NCBI GenBank assembly: GCA_903839845.1
Contig: CAIMEA010000027.1
Coordinates: 1 to 57,073, forward strand
DNA: 57,073 nt
Direction: 5' to 3'
Source of the DNA: an uncultured Hyphomicrobiales bacterium
GTDB lineage: Bacteria; Pseudomonadota; Alphaproteobacteria; Rhizobiales; Xanthobacteraceae
This document shows, one piece after another, positions 44,434 to 52,329 of this stretch (position 1 is the stretch's first letter; every line of letters starts with the position of its first letter). The notes under the pieces were generated by a model, which was not told the DNA's origin, did no database searches, and was given only the letters and a program-made list of their open reading frames with translations. A program made the translations under genes and the position numbers.

Positions 44434-45633
44434 CTATTTCACCAGCGGACAACCGCCATCCGCCAGCGGTCGGAACGCCTTGTCGGCGGGAATCGTGCCG
44501 ACGATCTTGAACAGATCCCAGTCGCCTTTCGATTCCGATGGCGCTTTCACCTGCAGCAGAACGAGCGGGTGGATGGCGCGGCCGTCCGGCCGGATCGTCA
44601 CTTTGCCATAGACCGGCTCGTCGGATGGCGTTGCCTTCATGGCGTCGACCACAGCCTTGCCGTCGGTCGCGCCGCCGGCTTTGTCGACGGACTTGAGATA
44701 ATGCAAGGTGGCGGAGTAGACGCCCGCCTGCATGTGGTTGGGATACATCTTTTTCGGATGCAGCGCGGCGTAGCGCTTGGCGAAGGCGCGCGTGCCTTCG
44801 TTTTCGTCCCAGTACCAGGCGTTGATGGCGCCCAGGCCTTGCGCGGTTTGCAGACCGATCGCCGGCACGCTTTGCAGATCGAAAATCAGCGCCACAACCT
44901 TCTGGCTGGCGCTGATCTTGAAGTCGTTGGCCTGCTTGATGGTGTTGACGGTGTCGCCGCCGGCATTGGCGAGCAGGATAACATCGGCCTTCGAGGCCTG
45001 CGCCTGCAACAGTGCCGACGAAAAATCATTGATGCCGAGCGGCAGGCGAACGGCGCCGAGCACCTTGCCGCCGCTGGCGTTGATTTCGTCGGTCGCCTGC
45101 TTTTCGAGGTCCTGACCGAAGGCGTAGTCCGCCGTGATGAAGAAGAATGTTTTGGCGCCTTGAGCCAAGAGACCCTTGGCCGTGCCGTGGCCGAAAGACC
45201 ATGTGTCATAGGTCCAGTGCACGAAGTTCGGCGAGCACTTGGCGCCGGTCAACAGCGCGGTGCCGGCGCCGGAGCCGATCACCACCTTGTTCTTTTCGCG
45301 GGCGATGTCCGACACCGCCAGCGCCACCGCCGAATTCGGCAGATCGACGATCATGTCGACGCCATCGAGATCGAACCAGCGCTTGGCGATGCCGGCGCCG
45401 ATATCGGGCTTGTTCTGATGGTCGGCGTTGATGATTTCGACTTTGCGCTTCGATGTCTTGGCGAAGTCCTCCGCCGCCATTTGCGCTGCGACCACCGAGC
45501 CGGGCCCCTGGAAATCGGAATAGACGCTCGACATGTCGTTCATGACGCCGATGCGGATGGTGTTGCTCGACTGGGCCAACGCCGGCGCCGAGCACAAGGC
45601 CAGCAGAAACGCGAGCTTCGCGGATTTCACCAT
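44434..45633 (-). CDS. ABC transporter substrate-binding protein (branched-chain amino acid/aromatic type)
   Basis: 399 residues. A signal peptide (MVKSAKLAFLLALCSAPALAQ) is followed by a Peripla_BP_6 domain (IRIGVMNDMSSVYSDFQGPGS; FITADYAFGQDL). This group includes the phenylpropanoid-binding CouP of Rhodopseudomonas. As head of the ligase operon it probably binds hydroxycinnamates in the periplasm. No matching ABC permease or ATPase genes are in the window, so it must share one encoded elsewhere. GGAGG precedes the ATG. The 23-bp perfect dyad 45718-45740 lies about 95 bp upstream. Confidence 0.87.
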   Translation of the reverse strand: MVKSAKLAFLLALCSAPALAQSSNTIRIGVMNDMSSVYSDFQGPGSVVAAQMAAEDFAKTSKRKVEIINADHQNKPDIGAGIAKRWFDLDGVDMIVDLPNSAVALAVSDIAREKNKVVIGSGAGTALLTGAKCSPNFVHWTYDTWSFGHGTAKGLLAQGAKTFFFITADYAFGQDLEKQATDEINASGGKVLGAVRLPLGINDFSSALLQAQASKADVILLANAGGDTVNTIKQANDFKISASQKVVALIFDLQSVPAIGLQTAQGLGAINAWYWDENEGTRAFAKRYAALHPKKMYPNHMQAGVYSATLHYLKSVDKAGGATDGKAVVDAMKATPSDEPVYGKVTIRPDGRAIHPLVLLQVKAPSESKGDWDLFKIVGTIPADKAFRPLADGGCPLVK

Positions 45634-45717
45634 GATGTCCTCCCTGCGGACGTACGGCGCGGTCCTGTTTTATTGTCGCCGCAAGGCGAGGTTGTCACCG
45701 CCGCGCCGCGGGGTCAA

Positions 45718-45740
45718 GATTGTTGTCGAGGACAACAATC
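45718..45740. promoter_or_regulatory. Perfect 10+3+10 inverted repeat, candidate operator for the ligase operon
   Basis: GATTGTTGTC (45718-45727) and GACAACAATC (45731-45740) flank GAG with no mismatch. The site lies between the stop of the DUF3237 gene and the ATG of the binding-protein gene (45633). TTGACC, a possible -35 box, immediately follows on the transcribed strand. No T-run is present, arguing against a terminator. Its sequence is unrelated to the palindrome at 36691, so another regulator is implied. Confidence 0.7.
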
Positions 45741-45781
45741 GGCATTTGGCGATGCTGCGCCGCGGCAACGGTGAGCGGTTT

Positions 45782-46243
45782 CTAGAGGACTTCGAAGACG
45801 TCCAGCCGCACGGCGCGCGCTTCGCGTTGGCCGCGCGCCAGGGCCAGAATGCGGTTGAGCCAGGAGACCGAGGGGCCGGAGGTCTCGAACCGCATCACGG
45901 TGCGGAAATAGTAGAGCGATGGATCGACCTTGTCGCCGCGGGCGAGACTTTCCAGGACGTTGGGCGGACCGTGCCGCAGCCCCTCGCTAGAAACCAGGAT
46001 GCGCGCGCCTGTGTCGGTATCGATGGTGTAGCGCGCCGACACATCGATGGCGCCGTCGCCGCGCACGATCTGCCAATCGGCCCCGCCCCGGAGAATGCGC
46101 CCCTTCAATCTCGGTCCATCGACGGTGCCGCCGAGGATATCGATGATGCGCCGCTCGCCATAGGGTGTCCGGCCCAGCTCGAGGGCGGCGGCCAGCTCGA
46201 CATGAATTTGGAAGATGAGTTGCATTCCCGGCATGACGGTCAT
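45782..46243 (-). CDS. DUF3237 domain-containing protein
   Basis: 153 residues matching the DUF3237 beta-barrel family: QLIFQIHVEL at the N-terminus, the GRTPYGERRIIDILGGTVDGPRLKGRIL core with Gly-rich turns, GADWQIVRGDGAIDVSARYTI, and a C-terminal LDVFEVL. ATG 46243, 46234 and 46225 are possible starts. Function is unknown; members often occur in aromatic and steroid catabolic clusters, so an accessory role is possible. It is divergent from the CoA-transferase operon and may be transcribed ahead of the ligase operon. Confidence 0.8.
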   Translation of the reverse strand: MTVMPGMQLIFQIHVELAAALELGRTPYGERRIIDILGGTVDGPRLKGRILRGGADWQIVRGDGAIDVSARYTIDTDTGARILVSSEGLRHGPPNVLESLARGDKVDPSLYYFRTVMRFETSGPSVSWLNRILALARGQREARAVRLDVFEVL

Positions 46244-46288
46244 TCGTTGGGGTCCCCACTTTCACGCTGGCCAGGCCGATTTCGCCAT

Positions 46289-46317
46289 TTGACCCTGTCG
46301 GTGGCTCGCCGTAAATA
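46289..46317 (+). promoter_or_regulatory. Sigma-70-like promoter of the CoA-transferase/pca operon
   Basis: TTGACC (46289-46294), a 17-bp spacer and TAAATA (46312-46317) match the -35/-10 pattern well. The implied transcript start is about 20 bp before the ATG at 46345. A 12-bp dyad CCGTA-AA-TACGG (46309-46320) overlaps the -10 box and could be a repressor site. Confidence 0.5.
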
Positions 46318-46344
46318 CGGTGCCGCAACCGGGAACCCAATTTT

Positions 46345-47205
46345 ATGGCGCGTATCACGTCTCTTTCCGAAGCCATCGCCGGCACCGTGAACGACGGCGA
46401 TACAGTCGCCTTGGAAGGCTTCACGCATCTCATTCCGCATGCCGCCTGCCACGAGATCATCCGGCAAGGCCGCAAGGAGCTGACTTTGGTGCGCATGACG
46501 CCGGATCTGGTTTACGACCAGATGATCGGCATGGGCTGCGTCAAAAAGCTGGTTTTCTCCTGGGGCGGCAATCCCGGCGTCGGCTCGCTGCACCGATTCC
46601 GCGATGCGGTAGAAAATGGTTGGCCACATAAACTTGAGATCGAAGAGCATTCGCACGCCGCCATGGCCAATGCCTATGAGGCCGGCGCGTCCGGCCTGCC
46701 TTGCGCGATCTTCCGCGGCTATATCGGCGGCGACCTGCCCAAGGTGAACGCCAAGATCAAACGCGTCACCTGCCCATTTACCGGCGAGGAACTCGCCGCC
46801 ATCCCGTCCCACCGCCCCGACGTCGCGGTCATCCATGCCCAGCGCGCCGACCGGGCGGGCAATGTGATGATCGAGGGCGTGCTCGGCGTGCAGAAGGAGG
46901 CCGTGCTCGCCTCGAAGCGTTCGGTGGTGACGGTCGAGGAAATCGTCGACGAATTGCCCGAACGCAGCCTGAACGCGGTGGTGCTGCCGCACTGGACCGT
47001 CGGCCATGTCGTTGAAGTTCCGGGCGGCGCCTTCCCGTCCTATGCGCAGGGCTATTACCCGCGCAACAACAGCTTCTATAAAGCGTGGGACGACATCGCC
47101 AAGGATCGCGACAGTTTCCACGCCTGGATGAAGACAAACGTTCTGGACAAAGGTCCCGATGCCTTCGCGCAATATGCGCGCAAGCACAAAGCGGCGGCGG
47201 AGTGA
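46345..47205 (+). CDS. pcaI: 3-oxoadipate CoA-transferase-type subunit A
   Basis: 286 residues of the CoA-transferase family I alpha subunit, glutaconate/3-oxoadipate (CatI) type. It starts with SLSEAIAGTVNDGDTVALEGFTH and has the NPGVGSLHRF and HAQRADRAGNVMIEG segments typical of this subgroup. With subunit B (5-bp gap) it moves CoA from succinyl-CoA to 3-oxoadipate, just before PcaF in the beta-ketoadipate pathway. Adjacent pcaF, pcaH and pcaG make this role likely although the sequence group also includes other oxo-acid transferases. Confidence 0.87.
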   Translation: MARITSLSEAIAGTVNDGDTVALEGFTHLIPHAACHEIIRQGRKELTLVRMTPDLVYDQMIGMGCVKKLVFSWGGNPGVGSLHRFRDAVENGWPHKLEIEEHSHAAMANAYEAGASGLPCAIFRGYIGGDLPKVNAKIKRVTCPFTGEELAAIPSHRPDVAVIHAQRADRAGNVMIEGVLGVQKEAVLASKRSVVTVEEIVDELPERSLNAVVLPHWTVGHVVEVPGGAFPSYAQGYYPRNNSFYKAWDDIAKDRDSFHAWMKTNVLDKGPDAFAQYARKHKAAAE

Positions 47206-47210
47206 CGACA

Positions 47211-47981
47211 ATGGCCAATTATAAGCCGACCGAAATGATGACCATCGCCGCCGCGCGCCTGCTCAAGAACGACGACATCTGCTTTGTGGGAATTGGCCAG
47301 CCATCGGCGGCCTGCAATCTGGCGCGCCTGACGCATGCGCCTGACATCACCTTGATCTACGAATCCGGCACGCTCGCCACCAAGCCGACCGTGCTGCCTC
47401 TGTCGATCGGCGACGGCGAATTGTGCGACACCGCGCTGACCACCGTGTCGGTGCCGGAAATGTTTCGCTACTGGCTGCAAGGCGGCCGCATCAAGGTCGG
47501 CTTTCTCGGCGGCGCGCAGATCGACAAGTTCGCCAACCTCAACACGACCGTGGTCGGCCCTTACGACAAGCCGAAGGTTCGTCTTCCCGGCGGCGGCGGC
47601 GCGCCGGAGATCGCCACGTCGTGCGGCGAGATCTTCATCATCATGGCGCAGGGCAAACGCTCGTTTGTCGATAAACTGGATTTCGTCACCTCGATCGGTC
47701 ACGTTTCGGGCGGCGACTCCCGCCAAAAGCTTGGCGTCAAGACCAAGGGTCCGACCAAGCTGATCACCGATCTCGCCATCTTCGCGCCCGATCCGCAGAC
47801 CAAGGAGATGATTGTCGTCTCGATCCATCCCGGCGTGACACGCGAGCAAGTTCAGGAAAACACCGGCTGGCCGGTCAAGTTCGCTGTCAAGGTCGACGAA
47901 ACACCGGCGCCGACGGCCAGGGAACTCGAGGTGCTGCGCGAACTGCATGCGCGCACCAACCGTGCTCACGCGGCGGCGTAA
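47211..47981 (+). CDS. pcaJ: 3-oxoadipate CoA-transferase-type subunit B
   Basis: 256 residues from ATG 47211, directly after subunit A. The catalytic glutamate expected to form the CoA thioester is in LIYESGTLATKP. GIGQPSAACNLARL and the glycine-rich LPGGGGAPEIATSC segment are CatJ-like. It forms the active site with subunit A. Both run in the same frame order as in other beta-ketoadipate operons (transferase, thiolase, dioxygenase), with pcaF 14 bp downstream. Confidence 0.87.
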   Translation: MANYKPTEMMTIAAARLLKNDDICFVGIGQPSAACNLARLTHAPDITLIYESGTLATKPTVLPLSIGDGELCDTALTTVSVPEMFRYWLQGGRIKVGFLGGAQIDKFANLNTTVVGPYDKPKVRLPGGGGAPEIATSCGEIFIIMAQGKRSFVDKLDFVTSIGHVSGGDSRQKLGVKTKGPTKLITDLAIFAPDPQTKEMIVVSIHPGVTREQVQENTGWPVKFAVKVDETPAPTARELEVLRELHARTNRAHAAA

Positions 47982-47995
47982 AGGAATAAAGAAAA

Positions 47996-49204
47996 ATGCG
48001 CGACGTATATCTCTGCGATGCCATTCGCACTCCGATCGGCCGCTTTGGCGGTTCGCTCGCCAAGGTGCGCACCGACGATCTCGCCGCCGTGCCGATCAAG
48101 GCATTGATGGCGCGCAACCCGAAGGTCGATTGGGACAAGCTCGAAGAAGTCTTTTACGGCTGCGCCAACCAGGCCGGTGAGGACAACCGCAATGTCGCGC
48201 GCATGGCGCTGCTCTTGGCGGGTCTGCCGCAGAGCGTTCCCGGCGTCACCTTGAACCGGCTCTGCGCCTCGGGCCTGGAGGCGGTCGGCACCGCCGCCCG
48301 CGCCATCCGTTCCGGCGAAATGGAATTTGCCATTGCCGGTGGCGTCGAATCGATGACGCGGGCGCCCTTCGTGCAGGGCAAGGCGCAGGAAGCCTTCTCG
48401 CGCCATGCCGAAATCTTCGACACCACCATCGGCTGGCGCTTCGTCAACCCGCTGATGAAGAAGCAATACGGCGTCGACGCCATGCCGGAGACCGGCGAGA
48501 ACGTGGCGGCGGATTTCCAGATATCGCGCGCCGATCAGGACGCCTTTGCCATCCGCTCGCAGCAGCGCGCCGGCAAGGCGATCGCCGCCGGTTACTTCGC
48601 CAAGGAAATCGTCGCGGTCGAAATTCCCGGCCGCAAGGGCGAGACCGTCAAGGTCGACGCCGATGAGCATCCGCGTCCCGACACGACGTTGGAGCAACTT
48701 GCCAAACTCAAAACGCCGTTCCGCGAGCCCGGCACGGTCACGGCGGGCAACGCCTCCGGCGTCAATGACGGCGCGGCGGCGATCATTCTCGCGTCGGAAG
48801 CCGCGGTGAAGGCGCATGGTTTGACGCCGCGCGCCCGCATTCTCGGCATGGCATCGGCTGGCGTGGCGCCGCGCATCATGGGCATCGGCCCGGTGCCGGC
48901 GACGCTCAAGCTTATGGCGCGTCTCGGGCACAAGATCCGCGATTACGACGTGATCGAACTCAATGAAGCTTTCGCCTCGCAGTCGCTCGCGGTGTTGCGG
49001 CAGTTGGGCCTGAGTGACGACGCCGAGCATGTCAATCCGCATGGCGGTGCCATCGCGCTCGGCCATCCGCTCGGCATGTCGGGCGCCCGTCTGGCGCTGA
49101 CGGCGGTGCATGGTTTGGAAGAAAGAGGCGGTAGGCTGGCGCTCGCCACGTTGTGCGTCGGTGTCGGACAGGGTGTGTCGCTCGCACTCGAACGCGTACA
49201 ATAA
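47996..49204 (+). CDS. pcaF: 3-oxoadipyl-CoA thiolase
   Basis: 402 residues. Nucleophile Cys90 (TLNRLCASGLEAV), the NEAFA segment, His in ALGHPLGMSGARL and Cys in TLCVGVGQG. The Leu-Cys-Ala-Ser-Gly and GGVESMTRAP patterns plus the start MRDVYLCDAIRTPIGRFGGSL are those of PcaF/PaaJ thiolases. It splits 3-oxoadipyl-CoA to succinyl-CoA and acetyl-CoA, the end of the protocatechuate branch. AAAGGA lies well placed before ATG 47996. It is followed after 15 bp by pcaH. Confidence 0.93.
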   Translation: MRDVYLCDAIRTPIGRFGGSLAKVRTDDLAAVPIKALMARNPKVDWDKLEEVFYGCANQAGEDNRNVARMALLLAGLPQSVPGVTLNRLCASGLEAVGTAARAIRSGEMEFAIAGGVESMTRAPFVQGKAQEAFSRHAEIFDTTIGWRFVNPLMKKQYGVDAMPETGENVAADFQISRADQDAFAIRSQQRAGKAIAAGYFAKEIVAVEIPGRKGETVKVDADEHPRPDTTLEQLAKLKTPFREPGTVTAGNASGVNDGAAAIILASEAAVKAHGLTPRARILGMASAGVAPRIMGIGPVPATLKLMARLGHKIRDYDVIELNEAFASQSLAVLRQLGLSDDAEHVNPHGGAIALGHPLGMSGARLALTAVHGLEERGGRLALATLCVGVGQGVSLALERVQ

Positions 49205-49219
49205 AAAGGATAAACGAGA

Positions 49220-49927
49220 ATGTCGCTGATCTATCCCAAGAAAAGCCTCGAGGCTTATCCCAAGCATCTCTCACCCGGCTACAAAAGCACCGTCAAGCGC
49301 TCGCCGTCGAAGCCGCTGATGATCGTGCCGCATACTTTGTCGGAGTTGACCGGCCCGGTTTACGGCCACGACGCGGTCCAGGAAAACGACAACGACCTGA
49401 CCAAGCAGCACAAGGGCGAGCCGCTTGGCGAACGCATCGTCGTGCATGGACATGTCCTCGACGAGGACAAGCGCCCAGTGCCGAATGCGCTGGTCGAACT
49501 GTGGCAGGCCAATGCCTGCGGCCGTTACGTTCACAACGTCGATCAGCATCCGGCGCCGCTCGATCCGAACTTCACCGGCGCCGGCCGCACCGTCACCGAC
49601 GCCAAGGGCTATTACAAATTCATCACCGTGAAGCCGGGCGCCTATCCGTGGGGCAATCACCACAACGCCTGGCGGCCGAACCACATCCACTTCTCTGTGT
49701 TCGGCCACTCGTTCCTGTCGCGCCTGGTCACGCAGATGTATTTCCCCGGCGACTACCTTTTCCCCTACGACCCGATCTTCAATTCGGTGCTGGATGAAAA
49801 GGCGCGCGCGCGCATGATCTCGACCTTCGATCTGGAAAACACCGTGCCGGATTGGGCGCTAGCTTTCCGCTTCGACATCGTGCTGCGCGGCCGCGAAGCG
49901 ACGCCGCTTGACAACGACGAACACTAG
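49220..49927 (+). CDS. pcaH: Protocatechuate 3,4-dioxygenase beta subunit
   Basis: 235 residues. The four ferric-iron ligands are found at the family spacing: Tyr103, Tyr142, His155 and His157 (CGRYVHN; GAYPWGN; RPNHIHF), matching Tyr408/Tyr447/His460/His462 of the Pseudomonas enzyme. The subunit holds the non-haem iron and cleaves the ring between the hydroxyls to 3-carboxy-cis,cis-muconate. The alpha subunit follows after 78 bp, which contain a dispersed palindromic repeat. The remaining genes pcaB, pcaC and pcaD are not in this window. Confidence 0.95.
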   Translation: MSLIYPKKSLEAYPKHLSPGYKSTVKRSPSKPLMIVPHTLSELTGPVYGHDAVQENDNDLTKQHKGEPLGERIVVHGHVLDEDKRPVPNALVELWQANACGRYVHNVDQHPAPLDPNFTGAGRTVTDAKGYYKFITVKPGAYPWGNHHNAWRPNHIHFSVFGHSFLSRLVTQMYFPGDYLFPYDPIFNSVLDEKARARMISTFDLENTVPDWALAFRFDIVLRGREATPLDNDEH

Positions 49928-49945
49928 AACAAGTCCACCAGCCGC

Positions 49946-49990
49946 GCATGATCCCGAAAAGTGGCAACCGGTTTTCGGATAAGATCATGC
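49946..49990. repeat. Palindromic repeat between pcaH and pcaG
   Basis: GCATGATC (49946-49953) pairs with GATCATGC (49983-49990), and inside CCGAAAA (49954-49960) pairs with TTTTCGG (49972-49978). This arrangement is a widely dispersed Rhizobiales element (from memory). It splits two genes that are normally nearly contiguous, and could form a hairpin in the pca message. ATG 50006 of pcaG lies just beyond. Confidence 0.8.
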
Positions 49991-50005
49991 GCAGAGGAAA
50001 ATAGA

Positions 50006-50617
50006 ATGTCCGAAATCACGCCCTCACAGACTGTCGGTCCGTTCTTCGCCTATGGCCTCACGCCCAAGGGCCGTTGCGACTGGGATCCGAATGGCAGCTA
50101 CAGCTGGAAGAACACGGTCGAATCCAATCTGGTGACGCCGGATGCTTCCGGCACCCGCATTCACATCGAAGGCACTGTGTTCGACGGCGACGGCAAGCCG
50201 ATCAACGACTGCATGATCGAAATCTGGCAGGCGGACAGCCAGGGCCGTTACGCCAGTCCCGGCGCCAATCGCGCTTTGCCCAACACCAAGTTCAAAGGTT
50301 TCGGCCGCTCCGCCACCGACAAGGCCGGCGTCTATGCCTTCGACACCATCAAGCCGGGCTCCGTCGCCGGGCCGGGCGGCAAGCCGCAGGCGCCGCATAT
50401 CGTGGTCTGCATTTTCTCGCGCGGCATGCTGCGGCAGGTCTATACGCGGCTGTATTTCGACGACGAGCCGGGCAATGCCAGCGACCCCATTCTGAACATG
50501 GTGCCGGCCGACCGCCGCGGCACCCTCATTGCCCACAAGCAGCCAGGCGCCGACAACCAGTACCGCTTCGATATCCGCGTGCAGGGCGGTGATGAGACGG
50601 TGTTTTTCGATATCTAG
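50006..50617 (+). CDS. pcaG: Protocatechuate 3,4-dioxygenase alpha subunit
   Basis: 203 residues from ATG 50006 (MSEITPSQTVGPFFAYGL), preceded by GAGGAAA. The frame is open upstream into the repeat but that is not coding. The alpha subunit shares the intradiol dioxygenase fold (IHIEGTVFDGDGKPINDCMIEIWQAD) but lacks the iron ligands. Substrate-carboxylate binding is contributed from its N-terminal TVGPFF region. It pairs with PcaH. A clear intrinsic terminator follows at 50645-50672. Confidence 0.94.
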   Translation: MSEITPSQTVGPFFAYGLTPKGRCDWDPNGSYSWKNTVESNLVTPDASGTRIHIEGTVFDGDGKPINDCMIEIWQADSQGRYASPGANRALPNTKFKGFGRSATDKAGVYAFDTIKPGSVAGPGGKPQAPHIVVCIFSRGMLRQVYTRLYFDDEPGNASDPILNMVPADRRGTLIAHKQPGADNQYRFDIRVQGGDETVFFDI

Positions 50618-50644
50618 CGCCACGGTTTTTAATCGCGAATGCAG

Positions 50645-50672
50645 GCGGTCGGCGGAAACGCCGGCCGTTTTT
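50645..50672 (+). terminator. Rho-independent terminator after pcaG
   Basis: CGGTCGGCG (50646-50654) and CGCCGGCCG (50659-50667) form a nine-pair stem with one G-U pair and a GAAA tetraloop, followed by TTTTTATT. It marks the end of the CoA-transferase/pca operon, 28 bp after the pcaG stop. Confidence 0.85.
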
Positions 50673-50674
50673 AT

Positions 50675-50815
50675 TGCCCACAATTGCCCACTGATGACCT
50701 CGTTTTTGCCCACTATTTGCACCCGTCTGCCTGCGCTTAATTTTTCCGAAAGTATAAAATATCGGATTTCATTGAATAATATCGTATTGAGTTCTGCCCA
50801 CATATCCTGCCCAAC
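50675..50815. repeat. Spaced direct repeats of TGCCCAC in an AT-richer spacer
   Basis: TGCCCAC occurs at 50675, 50685, 50707 and 50795, and TGCCCAA at 50809, all on the plus strand. The segment is AT-richer than its surroundings (for example AAAGTATAAAATATCGG at 50749-50765). The first two copies are 10 bp apart, one helical turn. Nothing else is recognised in the 298-bp gap between pcaG and the methyltransferase-fold gene. The words may be protein-binding sites or the scar of an integration site. Confidence 0.5.
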
Positions 50816-50915
50816 TTCGTATGGTCGATTTTGTGGTTGACGGCCTTACCTCTGCTTGGTTCGCTAGGCGGGCGCAAAGGCCTTGAGAGCCACCATAAAA
50901 GCGCGAGGAAATGTC

Positions 50916-52325
50916 ATGAACGAGGTCATTCTCCAGGAGATCAGCGAATTCTGCCGTCAGCGCGGTCTGGCCGAATCGACATTCGGGCGCCGCGCCGTCA
51001 ATGACGGCAAGCTCGCCAGCCGCCTGCGCAATGGCGGCCGCATCACCACCGACACGCTGGAGCGCATTCGCGCCTTCATGTCGCAAAGCGACGATGACGC
51101 CCCGGCGCGCCGTCGCGTGCTGTTCGACGCGCCATCCGCGCAAGTACTTCCCATCATTAAACCGCAGGCGCCACCAATGGCCACGAATCAGACGGATGAC
51201 GATCCGCAACGCAATTTCCGCTTCTTCGACAACCGGCAGAAATACCTGTTGTTCGTGAATACCTGCAGCGAAAAATGGGAAGTCGCTCAGCGCGTCAGTC
51301 TCGAACTCGCCAATATTCACCCGCGCCCGCCGGCGGTGCGCGTGTTCGACGCCGGCGTCGGCGACGGCAGCGTGCTGACGCGCGTGATGCGCTCAATGCA
51401 CGACAAGTTTCCGACTATGCCGCACTATATCGTCGGCAAGGAAATCAGTCTCGAGGACGTGCGCCTCACCTTGCACAAGATGGCCGATCGTTTCGTCGAG
51501 CATCCGTCGACCGTGCTGGTCCTGACCAACCTGGCCTATGCCGAAGCGCCGTGGCTCGCCGCCAAGTCTCTGCAGGCAGCGACCAGCATGGTGTGGAAAG
51601 AGCTGGCGATGGACGGCACGACCGCCCACACGTTCGAGGAGCAGATCACCGCGCTTGAACCGTTTCTGGCCGAAAGCTGGAAGGCCAAGGTCTCGCCGAA
51701 GAGCGGCAACCCTGTCTATGAACGTCCTGTCGTTCTGGTGATCTACCGCAACGATCACCGCTTCCTGCTCGATCAGGTCATCCCGAAGCCGGGCGGCACC
51801 AGCGCCGACTACGATCTGGTGATCGCCTCGCAGCCTTATCGCGCCCGCGCTTCGCTCGAGTTCAAGGCCAAGCGCGTGCTGGCGCCGTTGGCAAAGGCAT
51901 TAGGACCGGGCGGACGCATGATTGCGATCCAATCCTACGGTCATGATCCGGCGATGGAAATCATCCATAAAGTGTGGCCGGAGGACAATCCGTTCACCCA
52001 CAGCCGTCACGACTTGCTCAAGGAAACCAAGCACGAACTGGGATCGGCGGCGCGCGACCTGAGCTTCAACGCCTATTCCGACCAGCGTTCGCTGTTCAAG
52101 TACGAGATGCACACGCTGCCATCGGAAGTGTCGTCGTCGATCGGGACATCGACTTTGATGGCGGCGTGGAACGCGGCGGTCTATGTGGCGCAAGTCGAGG
52201 ACGACCGGTTGTCCGACGTCAACAGCGACCGGCGTTTTATCGATGCGACGCGCGACACGCTGCAAGAGCACGGCGGGCTTTGGTTCTACGACGAATCCTT
52301 CGTGATTTCGCGCCGGCGCGAGTAA
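50916..52325 (+). CDS. Methyltransferase-fold protein with N-terminal helical domain
   Basis: 469 residues from ATG 50916, with AGGAA 6 nt upstream. Residues 1-57 form a small helical domain with the STFGRRAVNDGKLASRLRNGG pattern seen in short Rhizobiales DNA-binding-like proteins. From about 105 a Rossmann-type core appears: VRVFDAGVGDGSVLTRVM is a motif I like SAM-binding loop, and GPGGRMIAIQSYG resembles a post-motif III strand. The substrate is unknown. It lies 4 bp before the methylenetetrahydrofolate reductase homologue, so the two are translationally linked. Function as a SAM-dependent methyltransferase is inferred only. Confidence 0.7.
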   Translation: MNEVILQEISEFCRQRGLAESTFGRRAVNDGKLASRLRNGGRITTDTLERIRAFMSQSDDDAPARRRVLFDAPSAQVLPIIKPQAPPMATNQTDDDPQRNFRFFDNRQKYLLFVNTCSEKWEVAQRVSLELANIHPRPPAVRVFDAGVGDGSVLTRVMRSMHDKFPTMPHYIVGKEISLEDVRLTLHKMADRFVEHPSTVLVLTNLAYAEAPWLAAKSLQAATSMVWKELAMDGTTAHTFEEQITALEPFLAESWKAKVSPKSGNPVYERPVVLVIYRNDHRFLLDQVIPKPGGTSADYDLVIASQPYRARASLEFKAKRVLAPLAKALGPGGRMIAIQSYGHDPAMEIIHKVWPEDNPFTHSRHDLLKETKHELGSAARDLSFNAYSDQRSLFKYEMHTLPSEVSSSIGTSTLMAAWNAAVYVAQVEDDRLSDVNSDRRFIDATRDTLQEHGGLWFYDESFVISRRRE

Positions 52326-52329
52326 ACGC

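Noticed and set aside
45718-45740. Reading the dyad as a terminator of the DUF3237 gene
   Set aside because: The transcribed strand continues with TTGACCCC, not a T-run; operator is the simpler reading.
46248-46258. Palindrome TGGGGTCCCCA at the DUF3237 start
   Set aside because: Short, GC-rich and overlaps the ribosome-binding region; likely chance.
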